Source: Variovorax sp. N23 (lineage in GTDB: Bacteria; Pseudomonadota; Gammaproteobacteria; Burkholderiales; Burkholderiaceae_C). From it: a stretch of DNA of 64,000 nucleotides. Position 1 is the stretch's first letter. Each line of letters starts with the position of its first letter. Below the pieces are notes generated by a model. The model saw only the letters and a list, made by a program, of their open reading frames with translations, did not search any database and was not told where the DNA came from. Where the stretch lies: assembly GCF_025486315.1 (NCBI RefSeq), contig NZ_JAOOPY010000016.1, positions 84,037-148,036 on the forward strand, given 5' to 3'. This document shows, in pieces, positions 51,179-58,160 of this stretch. The translations under genes were made by a program, and so were the position numbers.

Positions 51179-51388
51179 ATGAGTTCGCCATCACCGCAAG
51201 AGAAGGACTGGGATACCAACTTCGGCTGGTGGATCGACAAGCCGCAGAGAGAAGCACGACCCGCGGCGCGCGTCCGCACCTACGAACCGAGCCCGCGCAG
51301 GGGTGACCGAGTGTGGGCTGAAGCCGCCCTCGTCGTGGGCCTGGTGCTTGCCCTGGTGCTCTCGCTGATATCGCTGGCGAACCGGTGA
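51179..51388 (+). CDS. Small hypothetical membrane protein
   Basis: 69 residues: a polar N-terminus with aromatic residues (WDTNFGWWIDKPQRE), an Arg-rich linker and a C-terminal membrane segment at about 48-66 (AALVVGLVLALVLSLISLA). No family recognised. Its promoter region holds a perfect palindrome. Part of the accessory region before the integrase remnant. Confidence 0.5.
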   Translation: MSSPSPQEKDWDTNFGWWIDKPQREARPAARVRTYEPSPRRGDRVWAEAALVVGLVLALVLSLISLANR

Positions 51389-51437
51389 ACCAGTAACGCG
51401 GAGGGGGCACGATCTCCACCATCAGCGGCGCGCTCGG

Positions 51438-51926
51438 GTCAGCACGCAGACCGGCGCGCGCGAAGGGATGATCTTCGACATCCGAATCGGCGACTTCGAC
51501 GACGACCAGATCACGCTGCGGGTGACGAAGAAACGCAACGGCAAGGGCCACGAGGCCAAGAGCTACACGATGACGCCGGACCTGAAAGCGACGCTGCAGC
51601 GCGCGCTCGAGCTGCGCAAGAAGAACCGCGGCGGCGCCGTGTGCCTGCCGGCGGACTACCTGTTCATCACGAAGCAGGGCAACCCATACGGCAAGGAGGC
51701 GTTCAAGAGCCTCTGGCGCGCGGTGCGGACGAAACTGGGCCTCAAGGCCCGGGAGATCACCTTCCACGACATGCGCGCGAAGGCCGCCTCCGATGCATCG
51801 TCGGACGTGGCAGCGCAGGAGCTGCTGCATCATGAGGACGTGAAGGTAACGCGGAAGGTCTACCGCCGAAAGGTCCCGGCCTCGACCCCCTTGCCGTCGG
51901 CGAGAGGGGGACGGAACGTGGCGTGA
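51438..51926 (+). pseudogene. Tyrosine recombinase (phage integrase), C-terminal remnant
   Basis: The frame from about 51438 reads VSTQTGAREGMIFDIRIGDFDDDQ, where TGAR carries the first catalytic Arg. An ATG exists only at 51468. The remaining catalytic box is ITFHDMRAKAASDASSDVAAQELLHHEDVKVTRKVY, giving H-x-x-R, the later His and the Tyr nucleophile. The N-terminal core-binding half is missing (a full integrase has 300-400 residues), so it is a broken gene. It lies about 120 bases from the 3' end of tRNA-Pro, the usual place for an integrase next to its attachment site. Confidence 0.82.
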
Positions 51927-51997
51927 GATCGGCCGAAAACTCGGCCGATGGACGCAGGTTTGTCAGGAACCCCGTCCATTTGTCAAAGCCAATGAAA

Positions 51998-52028
51998 AAC
52001 GGGTCAGAGCTTTTGGCTCTGACCCGTT
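51998..52028 (-). terminator. Intrinsic terminator after tRNA-Pro
   Basis: AACGGGTCAGAGC and GCTCTGACCCGTT form a perfect 13-bp stem around TTTTG. On the minus strand the hairpin is followed by TTTTTC. It closes the minus-strand operon and tRNA. Confidence 0.9.
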
Positions 52029-52045
52029 GATCTATCTAGCAATTT

Positions 52046-52122
52046 TGGTCGGTGTGAAAGGATTCGAACCTTCGACCCCTTGCACCCCATGCAAGTGCGC
52101 TACCAGGCTGCGCCACACACCG
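52046..52122 (-). tRNA. tRNA-Pro (anticodon GGG)
   Basis: 77 bases including CCA. The acceptor stem CGGTGTG pairs perfectly with CACACCG; D arm GCGCAGCCTGGTAGCGC; anticodon stem CTTGC/GCAAG with loop ATGGGGT, anticodon GGG; T arm GGTTCGAATCC. Its 3' end faces the integrase remnant, so it is a likely island attachment site. Confidence 0.97.
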
Positions 52123-52147
52123 AAGCCCGCAATTATAGCCGGCCGAA

Positions 52148-52627
52148 TCAGTGTCCCGTGACCAGCAGCTCGCGAATTTCGAACAACTCGCGGCGCAGTT
52201 GCCGCCAGGGGGCGGCATCGATCGTTGTCACGATCGGCTGTACGGCAGCCGTAGCCCCCTGGGTCGCCGCTTCCCACTCTTCGGGATCGATGTCCGTGGC
52301 CTCGACGCCGTCGACCAGCACCTCACCCCCCCCGTTCGGCCCGCCCGCCTTGCGGCGGTCGCGTTCGGACTGGTTGAACTCCTGCAGCTTGTTGCGTGCG
52401 CCGCTGATCGTGAAGCCCTGGTCATAGAGCAGATCGCGGATGCGGCGGATCATGAGCACCTCGTGGTGCTGGTAGTAGCGCCGGTTGCCGCGCCGCTTCA
52501 TCGGACGCAGCTGCGTGAACTCCTGCTCCCAATAACGAAGCACATGCGGCTTCACCCCGCACAACTCGGCGACCTCACCGATGGTGAAGTAGCGTTTGAC
52601 GGGAATCGGGGGGAGCGTTTTCTCCAT
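52148..52627 (-). CDS. MerR family regulator
   Basis: 159 residues. N-terminal MerR helix-turn-helix: KRYFTIGEVAELCGVKPHVLRYWEQEFTQLRPMKRRGNRRYYQHHEVLMIRRIRDLLYDQGFTISGARNKL. The C-terminal half lacks a Cys cluster, so a metal sensor is unlikely. This protein follows ihfA in most Burkholderiales and its ligand and targets are unknown. The ATG at 52627 gives the family N-terminus (an upstream TTG is unlikely). It ends the protein-coding part of the operon. Confidence 0.88.
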   Translation of the reverse strand: MEKTLPPIPVKRYFTIGEVAELCGVKPHVLRYWEQEFTQLRPMKRRGNRRYYQHHEVLMIRRIRDLLYDQGFTISGARNKLQEFNQSERDRRKAGGPNGGGEVLVDGVEATDIDPEEWEAATQGATAAVQPIVTTIDAAPWRQLRRELFEIRELLVTGH

Positions 52628-52692
52628 TGAAATCAAGATCGTGCGCGCGAAACCTTAGAGGTTACTCCACGCGCACCCGACGCAACAAGCAC

Positions 52693-53073
52693 TTATTCCG
52701 CACCCACGCGCCATGCGGTCGCATCGGTGGCGTCTTCGCTGCTTTCTGCCTCGTCGGCCATGCCGCCCTGGATCTGCTCCTTGAGCTTGGCGCTGGCATG
52801 GAAGGTCGCAACGCGACGCGCTCCGATCGGGATCGCTTCGCCGGTGCGCGGGTTGCGCCCGGGGCGCGGAGCCTTCACGCGGATCTGGAAATTGCCGAAG
52901 CCGGAGATCTTGACGTCGGTGCCTTCGATGAGGCTCGTGGACACCAGTTCGAAGAAGGCTTCGACCATGTCCTTGGACTCGCGCTTGTTCAGGCCGATCT
53001 GCTCGAACAGCAGTTCGGCCAGGTGCGCCTTGGTGAGCGCGGGCGTTTCGAGGGCTTCGAGCGTGAAATCCAT
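52693..53073 (-). CDS. ihfA: Integration host factor subunit alpha
   Basis: 126 residues. The HU/IHF fold runs through LTKAHLAELLFEQIGLNKRESKDMVEAFFELVSTSLIEGTDVKISGFGNFQIRVKAPRPGRNPRTGEAIPIGARRVATFHASAKL, including the DNA-bending arm with the conserved Pro in GRNPRTGE. A C-terminal tail of about 20 acidic residues exceeds the E. coli length. ATG 53073 has AGGGG nine bases upstream; ATG 53082 overlaps the pheT stop but has the box directly against it, so 53073 is preferred. Follows pheT as in E. coli. Confidence 0.95.
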   Translation of the reverse strand: MDFTLEALETPALTKAHLAELLFEQIGLNKRESKDMVEAFFELVSTSLIEGTDVKISGFGNFQIRVKAPRPGRNPRTGEAIPIGARRVATFHASAKLKEQIQGGMADEAESSEDATDATAWRVGAE

Positions 53074-53078
53074 AACGT

Positions 53079-55517
53079 TCATCCCCTGAGGCGCGCGCCG
53101 AAGTCGGCAGCCAGTCGGTCGACGATCGCGCGCACGGCGGGGTCGACCTGCTCGTCGGTGAGCGTGGCGCCATCGCCCTGGAAGCTCAGCCGGACGGCCA
53201 TGCTCTTCTCGCCCGCGGCCAGGCCGCCGGTCGCGGCAACCGTGCCGTCGCGCGCAGGCTGCGGCCGGTAGATGTCGAACAGCACCGCATCGCGCAGCAG
53301 GCCGCCAGTCGACGCCGACCCAATGGCCTGCATCAACGCGCCGTGCGTGACGCTTTCGGCCACGACGACCGCGATGTCGCGCTCGACCGCCTGGAACTTC
53401 GGCACCGACTTCGCGACCGGCACCGGCCGTTCGGCCAACGCCTCGAGGTCGAGCTCGAACACGATCGGTGCGTGCGCGAAGTCCCATTTCTGGCGCCAGC
53501 GCGGATGCAGTTCGCCGACCACGCCGATGACGCGACCATCGACCAACACGCGGGCCGAACGACCCGGGTGCAACGCCGGATGCTCGGCGACCTCGAAGCT
53601 GGGCACGCGCGGTGCGAGCAGCGCCTCGACATCGCCCGTCACGTCGTAGAAGTCGACGCGCTGCGGCTTGCCGTCCCAGCGCGCCGCCTCGGCGTCACCC
53701 CAGGCCAGGCCGGCCAGGCGCATCGGCTGCGAGATGCCCTTGACGGTGCTGTCGGTGGTCTCGACCGTGTCGTCGCGCAGGAACACGCGGCCCGCCTCGA
53801 ACACGCGCACGCGCGGCGCCTTGCGGTCGAGGTTGAACTTGAGCACCTGCAACAGCGAGCCGATCAGCGAGGAACGCATCACGCTCATCTGGCTGGCGAT
53901 GGGGTTCAGCAGCTTCACCGGGTTCGCATTGCCAGCGAGGTCCTGCTCCCAGTGCGCTTCGACGAAGCTGAAGTTGATGGTTTCCTGGTAACCCAGCGCG
54001 GCGACGCGATGGCGCACCGCGAAACGGCTGCGTTGCGCTTCCGGCCGCACGCGTGCAGTGATCGGCGCGAGCGGGGCGGTGGTCGGCAGGTTGTTGTAGC
54101 CGATGAGGCGCGCGACTTCTTCGATCAGGTCTTCCTCGATCAGCAGGTCGAAGCGGTGCGGCGCGGGCGTGACGATGACCGTGCCCTCGCCCTCCTCGAT
54201 CGGCAAGCCGAGCCGACGCAGCGCGTCGACGCACTGCGCCTGCGTGACGGGCATGCCGATCACGCGGGCCGCGCGGGCGACGCGCAGCGTCACCGGCCTG
54301 GCTTCGGGCAGGCGCAGTGTCTGGTCGTCGATCGGTCCGGCCTCGCCGCCGCAGATGTCGATCACGAGCTGCGTGATGCGCTCGATGATCTGCACCGTGC
54401 GGCTCGGGTCCACGCCGCGTTCGTAGCGGTGGCCGGCATCGGTCGAGAAATTGAAGCGACGCGAGCGGCCCTGGATCGCTTCGGGCCACCAGAAGGCCGC
54501 CTCGACGTAGATGTTCTTCGTGTCGTCCGACACGGCGGTCGCGTCGCCGCCCATGATGCCGGCGAGCGATTCGACCGCCTGCTCATCGGCGATGACCCCG
54601 ACCTTCTCGTCGACGGTCACGGTGTTGCCGTTGAGCAGCTTGAGCTGTTCGCCGGCCTGGCCCCAGCGCACCGTGAGGCCGCCGTGGATCTTGTCGAGGT
54701 CGAAGATGTGCGAGGGCTGGCCGTACTCGAACATCACGTAGTTCGAGATGTCGACCAGCGGCGTGACGCTCCGCTGGCCGCAGCGCGCGAGCCGGTCGAC
54801 CATCCAGGCCGGCGTCTTCGCCGTGGTGGTCACGCCGCGCACGATGCGGCCGGAAAAGCGGCCGCAGAGCTCAGGCGCCAGCACCTTCACCGGCAGCGTG
54901 TCGGCGAGCTTGGGCACAACGGGCGGGATCGTCGGCGTCTTGAGCGGCGCGCCGGTGAGAGCCGACAGTTCGCGCGCGATGCCGTAGACCGACAGGCCGT
55001 GCGCCAGGTTCGGTGTCAGCTTGAGCGTGAGCAGCGTGTCGTCGAGCTGCAGCACGTCGCGCACATCGGCGCCAAGGGGTGCATCCGCCGACAGCTCGAG
55101 CAGGCCGCCATGGTCTTCGCTCAGTTTGAGTTCGCTGGCCGAGCACAGCATGCCCTGGCTCTCGACGCCGCGCAGCTTGCCGAGCTTGATGAGGAAGGGC
55201 TTGCCATCGTCGCCGGGCGGCAATTCGGCACCGACCAGCGCACACGGCACCTTGATGCCGACGCGCGCGTTGGGCGCGCCGCACACGATGTTGAGCAAGG
55301 CACCCTGCCCCACGTCGACTTGGCACACGCGCAGGCGATCGGCGTTGGGGTGCTGCACGGCTTCCTTGATCTCGCCGACGACGATGTGGCTGAAAGGCGG
55401 TGCAGCGGGGCGGCTCTCTTCGACCTCGAAACCGCCCATGGTGAGCGTCTCGGCCAGTTGGGCGCTGGACAGCGGCGGGTTGCAGAACTCGCGCAACCAG
55501 GACTCGGGGAATTGCAT
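53079..55517 (-). CDS. pheT: Phenylalanyl-tRNA synthetase beta subunit
   Basis: 812 residues. The N-terminal tRNA-binding OB domain is visible (HIVVGEIKEAVQHPNADRLRVCQVDVG...LNIVCGAPNARVGIKVP), then B3/B4 and B5 regions (NYVMFEYGQPSHIFDLDKI), the catalytic-like core (HRYERGVDP) and the C-terminal ferredoxin-like anticodon-binding domain (KFQAVERDIAVVVAE ... TLTDEQVDPAVRAIVDRL). It forms the alpha2-beta2 PheRS with pheS, 38 bases upstream, and carries the editing site. Confidence 0.97.
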   Translation of the reverse strand: MQFPESWLREFCNPPLSSAQLAETLTMGGFEVEESRPAAPPFSHIVVGEIKEAVQHPNADRLRVCQVDVGQGALLNIVCGAPNARVGIKVPCALVGAELPPGDDGKPFLIKLGKLRGVESQGMLCSASELKLSEDHGGLLELSADAPLGADVRDVLQLDDTLLTLKLTPNLAHGLSVYGIARELSALTGAPLKTPTIPPVVPKLADTLPVKVLAPELCGRFSGRIVRGVTTTAKTPAWMVDRLARCGQRSVTPLVDISNYVMFEYGQPSHIFDLDKIHGGLTVRWGQAGEQLKLLNGNTVTVDEKVGVIADEQAVESLAGIMGGDATAVSDDTKNIYVEAAFWWPEAIQGRSRRFNFSTDAGHRYERGVDPSRTVQIIERITQLVIDICGGEAGPIDDQTLRLPEARPVTLRVARAARVIGMPVTQAQCVDALRRLGLPIEEGEGTVIVTPAPHRFDLLIEEDLIEEVARLIGYNNLPTTAPLAPITARVRPEAQRSRFAVRHRVAALGYQETINFSFVEAHWEQDLAGNANPVKLLNPIASQMSVMRSSLIGSLLQVLKFNLDRKAPRVRVFEAGRVFLRDDTVETTDSTVKGISQPMRLAGLAWGDAEAARWDGKPQRVDFYDVTGDVEALLAPRVPSFEVAEHPALHPGRSARVLVDGRVIGVVGELHPRWRQKWDFAHAPIVFELDLEALAERPVPVAKSVPKFQAVERDIAVVVAESVTHGALMQAIGSASTGGLLRDAVLFDIYRPQPARDGTVAATGGLAAGEKSMAVRLSFQGDGATLTDEQVDPAVRAIVDRLAADFGARLRG

Positions 55518-55555
55518 CTTCTGTTCTCGTTATGTCTGTTTACGGGCGCACGGAA

Positions 55556-56632
55556 TCACTGGAACTGCGACAGGAAGCGCAGGTCGCCGTCGAAGAACAG
55601 CCGCAGATCGTTCACGCCGTAGCGCAGCATCGTGAGCCGGTCCGGCCCCATGCCGAAGGCAAAGCCGATGTAGCGCTCGGGGTCGAGGCCCATGTTGCGC
55701 ACCACGTTCGGGTGCACCTGGCCGGAGCCCGCGACCTCGAGCCAGCGGCCGGCCAGCGGGCCGCTCTGAAACTGGATGTCGATCTCGGCGCTGGGCTCGG
55801 TGAAGGGGAAGAAGCTGGGGCGGAAGCGCAGCACCAGGTCGTCGCTCTCGAAGAAGGTGCGGCAGAAGTCGGTGAAGACGACCTTCAGATCCTTGAAGCT
55901 GACGTTCTCGCCGAGCCACAGGCCTTCGCACTGGTGGAACATCGGCGAATGCGTGGCGTCGCTGTCCACGCGGTAGGTGCGGCCCGGGGCAATCACGCGG
56001 ATCTCGGGCGCCTTGGCCTGGCCGCTGGCGTCCTTCGCAGCGGCCTCGAACTGCGCCGCGTACTTCTTGATGTGCTGGTGGGCGTAGCGCACCTGCATCG
56101 GGCTGGTGTGCGGACGCAGGTTGTACGGAATGCCGTCATCGCCGTCGATGTCGACATAGAAGGTGTCCTGCATCGAACGCGCCGGGTGGTTCGGCGGGTT
56201 GTTGAGCGAGGTGAAGCTGTGCCAGTCGCTCTCGATCTCCGGGCCGTCCGCCACATCGAAACCCATGCTCGAGAAGATCGCTTCGATGCGCTCCAGGGTG
56301 CGGCTCACCGGGTGGAGACCGCCGGCGGCGGGCCGACGCCCCGGCAGTGTCACGTCGAGCGATTCGGCGCGCAGCTGCACCGCGAGCTCTTCGTCGGCCA
56401 GTTGCTGGCGGCGCTCGGTCAGGGCCGCCTCGATCGCCTGCTTGACCACATTGATCGCCGCGCCGCGCGACTTCTTCTCATCGACCGACAACTGGGCCAT
56501 GCCCTTCATCAGCTCGGTGATGCGGCCGGCCTTGCCGAGAAACAGCGCCTTGGCGTTCTCGAGATCGGCGGGCGTCTTGGCGTGGGCAAAGGCAGCCCGT
56601 GCGGTGTCGACCAGGGAGTCCAGCTCGTTCAT
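55556..56632 (-). CDS. pheS: Phenylalanyl-tRNA synthetase alpha subunit
   Basis: 358 residues. N-terminal coiled coil (MNELDSLVDTARAAFAHAKTPADLENAKALFLGK). Class II motifs: GDGIPYNLRPHTSPMQVRY-type motif 2 region, FHQCEGLWLGENVSFKDLK, and motif 3 GFAFGMGPDRLTMLRYGVNDLR. Attaches Phe to tRNA-Phe. The ATG at 56632 is right for the family; upstream frame crosses the hairpin at 56661-56692. That hairpin with its U-run lies just before the gene, so pheST expression may depend on readthrough or another promoter. Confidence 0.96.
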   Translation of the reverse strand: MNELDSLVDTARAAFAHAKTPADLENAKALFLGKAGRITELMKGMAQLSVDEKKSRGAAINVVKQAIEAALTERRQQLADEELAVQLRAESLDVTLPGRRPAAGGLHPVSRTLERIEAIFSSMGFDVADGPEIESDWHSFTSLNNPPNHPARSMQDTFYVDIDGDDGIPYNLRPHTSPMQVRYAHQHIKKYAAQFEAAAKDASGQAKAPEIRVIAPGRTYRVDSDATHSPMFHQCEGLWLGENVSFKDLKVVFTDFCRTFFESDDLVLRFRPSFFPFTEPSAEIDIQFQSGPLAGRWLEVAGSGQVHPNVVRNMGLDPERYIGFAFGMGPDRLTMLRYGVNDLRLFFDGDLRFLSQFQ

Positions 56633-56660
56633 GACATTTCTTCGAGGGGGAAAACAAAAA

Positions 56661-56692
56661 AAGGGCTGGTGCTCTTTCAAGCGCCAGCCCTT
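56661..56692 (-). terminator. Intrinsic terminator between rplT and pheS
   Basis: On the minus strand AAGGGCTGGCGC and GCACCAGCCCTT form a 12-bp stem (one wobble pair) with an 8-base loop, followed by TTTTTTTGTTTT. Strong terminator inside the operon, 28 bases before the pheS ATG. It could partially separate pheST from the ribosomal genes or work as an attenuator; no Phe-rich leader peptide is visible. Confidence 0.85.
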
Positions 56693-56744
56693 GTGCCGTG
56701 GGCGCAGACGGCCGCCCCGAAGGACAGCAGCCTGCTGTGCGGGA

Positions 56745-57104
56745 TCAAGCAGCCAGCTTGGCCTTGACCTGCTCCACGATGCCGGCAAAAGCGGCCTTGT
56801 CGTGCACGGCGATATCGGCCAGGACCTTGCGGTCGATCTCGATACCGGCCTTGCGGATGCCGTTGGCGAACTGGCTGTAGGTCATGCCCAGTTCGCGGGA
56901 AGCAGCGTTGATACGCGCGATCCACAACTGACGGAACACGCGCTTCTTGGTGCGGCGGTCACGGTAGGCATATTGACCTGCCTTCATCACCGCCTGTTTG
57001 GCGACGCGGAAGACATTGCCGCGGCGACCGCGGAAACCCTTGGCGAGGGCGAGAACTTTCTTGTGGCGGGCGCGAGCCGTTACACCACGTTTGACGCGAG
57101 GCAT
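56745..57104 (-). CDS. rplT: 50S ribosomal protein L20
   Basis: 119 residues, PRVKRGVTARARHKKVLALAKGFRGRRGNVFRVAKQAVMKAGQYAYRDRRTKKRVFRQLWIARINAASRELGMTYSQFANGIRKAGIEIDRKVLADIA: unmistakable L20, an assembly-initiating 23S rRNA-binding protein that also represses its own operon in E. coli. It follows rpmI by 22 bases. Confidence 0.98.
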   Translation of the reverse strand: MPRVKRGVTARARHKKVLALAKGFRGRRGNVFRVAKQAVMKAGQYAYRDRRTKKRVFRQLWIARINAASRELGMTYSQFANGIRKAGIEIDRKVLADIAVHDKAAFAGIVEQVKAKLAA

Positions 57105-57126
57105 GTGTTACTCCTGTTCGTCTGAA

Positions 57127-57330
57127 TTAAATGCCCATGCCGGGCAGCATCGCGGCCATCGAAACCATGTTGGTTTCGTGAACCGTCACTGCACCGCGCA
57201 GATGGCGCTTGTTCTTGGTGGTCTTCTTGGTCAGGATGTGACGCTTGAAGGCTTGACCGCGCTTGACGGTGCCACCGGGACGAACGCGGAAACGTTTTTT
57301 CGCGCTGCTCTTAGTCTTCATTTTGGGCAT
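57127..57330 (-). CDS. rpmI: 50S ribosomal protein L35
   Basis: 67 residues beginning MPKMKTKSSAKKRFRVRPGGTVKRGQAFKRHILTKK. The ATG at 57330 has AGGAG seven bases upstream; the ATG two codons earlier has the box one base away, so 57330 is the better start. The rpmI-rplT pair is standard. A hairpin about 35 bases before the start (57364-57380) may serve control by L20. Confidence 0.97.
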   Translation of the reverse strand: MPKMKTKSSAKKRFRVRPGGTVKRGQAFKRHILTKKTTKNKRHLRGAVTVHETNMVSMAAMLPGMGI

Positions 57331-57363
57331 GTTCATGCTCCTTTAATTTGTGCTCGTGAGGCG

Positions 57364-57380
57364 CTGCGGATACTCCGCAG
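57364..57380 (-). promoter_or_regulatory. Hairpin in the infC-rpmI intergenic leader
   Basis: CTGCGGA-GTA-TCCGCAG is a perfect 7-bp stem in the 137-base infC-rpmI gap on the minus strand. In E. coli L20 represses rpmI translation through RNA structures at this place; the comparable position is the only evidence here. Confidence 0.4.
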
Positions 57381-57467
57381 ACTTGTTGGCCCCGAGACAC
57401 TTCTTCATCTCGCCACCGCCTTGCAGCGTGGGCGAAATCCCTTCAAATAACTCTTCTCTCTGCGCGC

Positions 57468-58076
57468 TCAGGCCGAAGCCGTTGCGGGTGCTGCAGCACC
57501 ATCGGCTGCGGGCTTTGCAGGCCCGCCGGCCTTCTTGCGGCCCGGCGCGATCATCATGATCATCTGCCGGCCTTCCAGCTTCGGGAACTGCTCGACCAGG
57601 ATGGTGTCGCCCAGCTCATCGCGAATGCGCTGCAGCAGAGCCAGACCCAGTTCCTGGTGCGTGATCTCGCGGCCACGGAAGCGCAGCGTGATCTTGCATT
57701 TGTCGCCCTCTTCAAGAAAGCGCTTGATGTTGCGCATCTTGATGTTGTAGTCGCCATCGTCGGTGCCGGGCCGGAACTTGATTTCCTTGACCTCGATCAC
57801 CTTCTGCTTCGACTTCGCCTCGGCGGCCTTCTTCTGCTCGTGGTACTTGAACTTCCCGTACTCGATCAGTCGGCAGACCGGCGGATTGGCCGCAGCCACC
57901 ACCTCGACCAGATCCACGTCGGCCTCACCGGCCAGACGCAGGGCCTCGGAAATACTCATGACACCCAATGGCTCGTTCTCCGGGCCGACCAGGCGGACTT
58001 CCGGGGCCATGATTTCCCGGTTCAGGCGGTGTTGGCGTTCCTCGCGGTGGCGGCGGTCGCGAAATGCAGTAGCGAT
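57468..58076 (-). CDS. infC: Translation initiation factor IF-3, probable AUC start
   Basis: IF-3 keeps 30S and 50S apart and proofreads start codons. The domains LNREIMAPEVRLVGPENEPLGVMSISEALRLA (N-terminal) and IEVKEIKFRPGTDDGDYNIKMRNIKRFLEEGDKCKITLRFRGREITHQELG (C-terminal) are clear. The first ATG (58010) would cut off the LNREI motif of the N-terminal domain. The frame continues 22 codons upstream to ATC at 58076, with AAGG nine bases before it, reading ATAFRDRRHREERQHR. IF-3 genes commonly use rare AUU/AUC starts for self-control, so 202 residues from ATC is the preferred model. Confidence 0.9.
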   Translation of the reverse strand: MATAFRDRRHREERQHRLNREIMAPEVRLVGPENEPLGVMSISEALRLAGEADVDLVEVVAAANPPVCRLIEYGKFKYHEQKKAAEAKSKQKVIEVKEIKFRPGTDDGDYNIKMRNIKRFLEEGDKCKITLRFRGREITHQELGLALLQRIRDELGDTILVEQFPKLEGRQMIMMIAPGRKKAGGPAKPAADGAAAPATASA

Positions 58077-58160
58077 GGTCAGAATCCTTCAATCAATTTG
58101 CTACAAAAAATGTAGCTAACACCGTCGAACCCACGCCCACAAACGGACTTCTTGAAAAAA

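Noticed and set aside
56633..56744. Phe leader peptide for pheST attenuation
   Set aside because: The only FF-containing frame is created by the U tract of the terminator itself and has no start or ribosome site.
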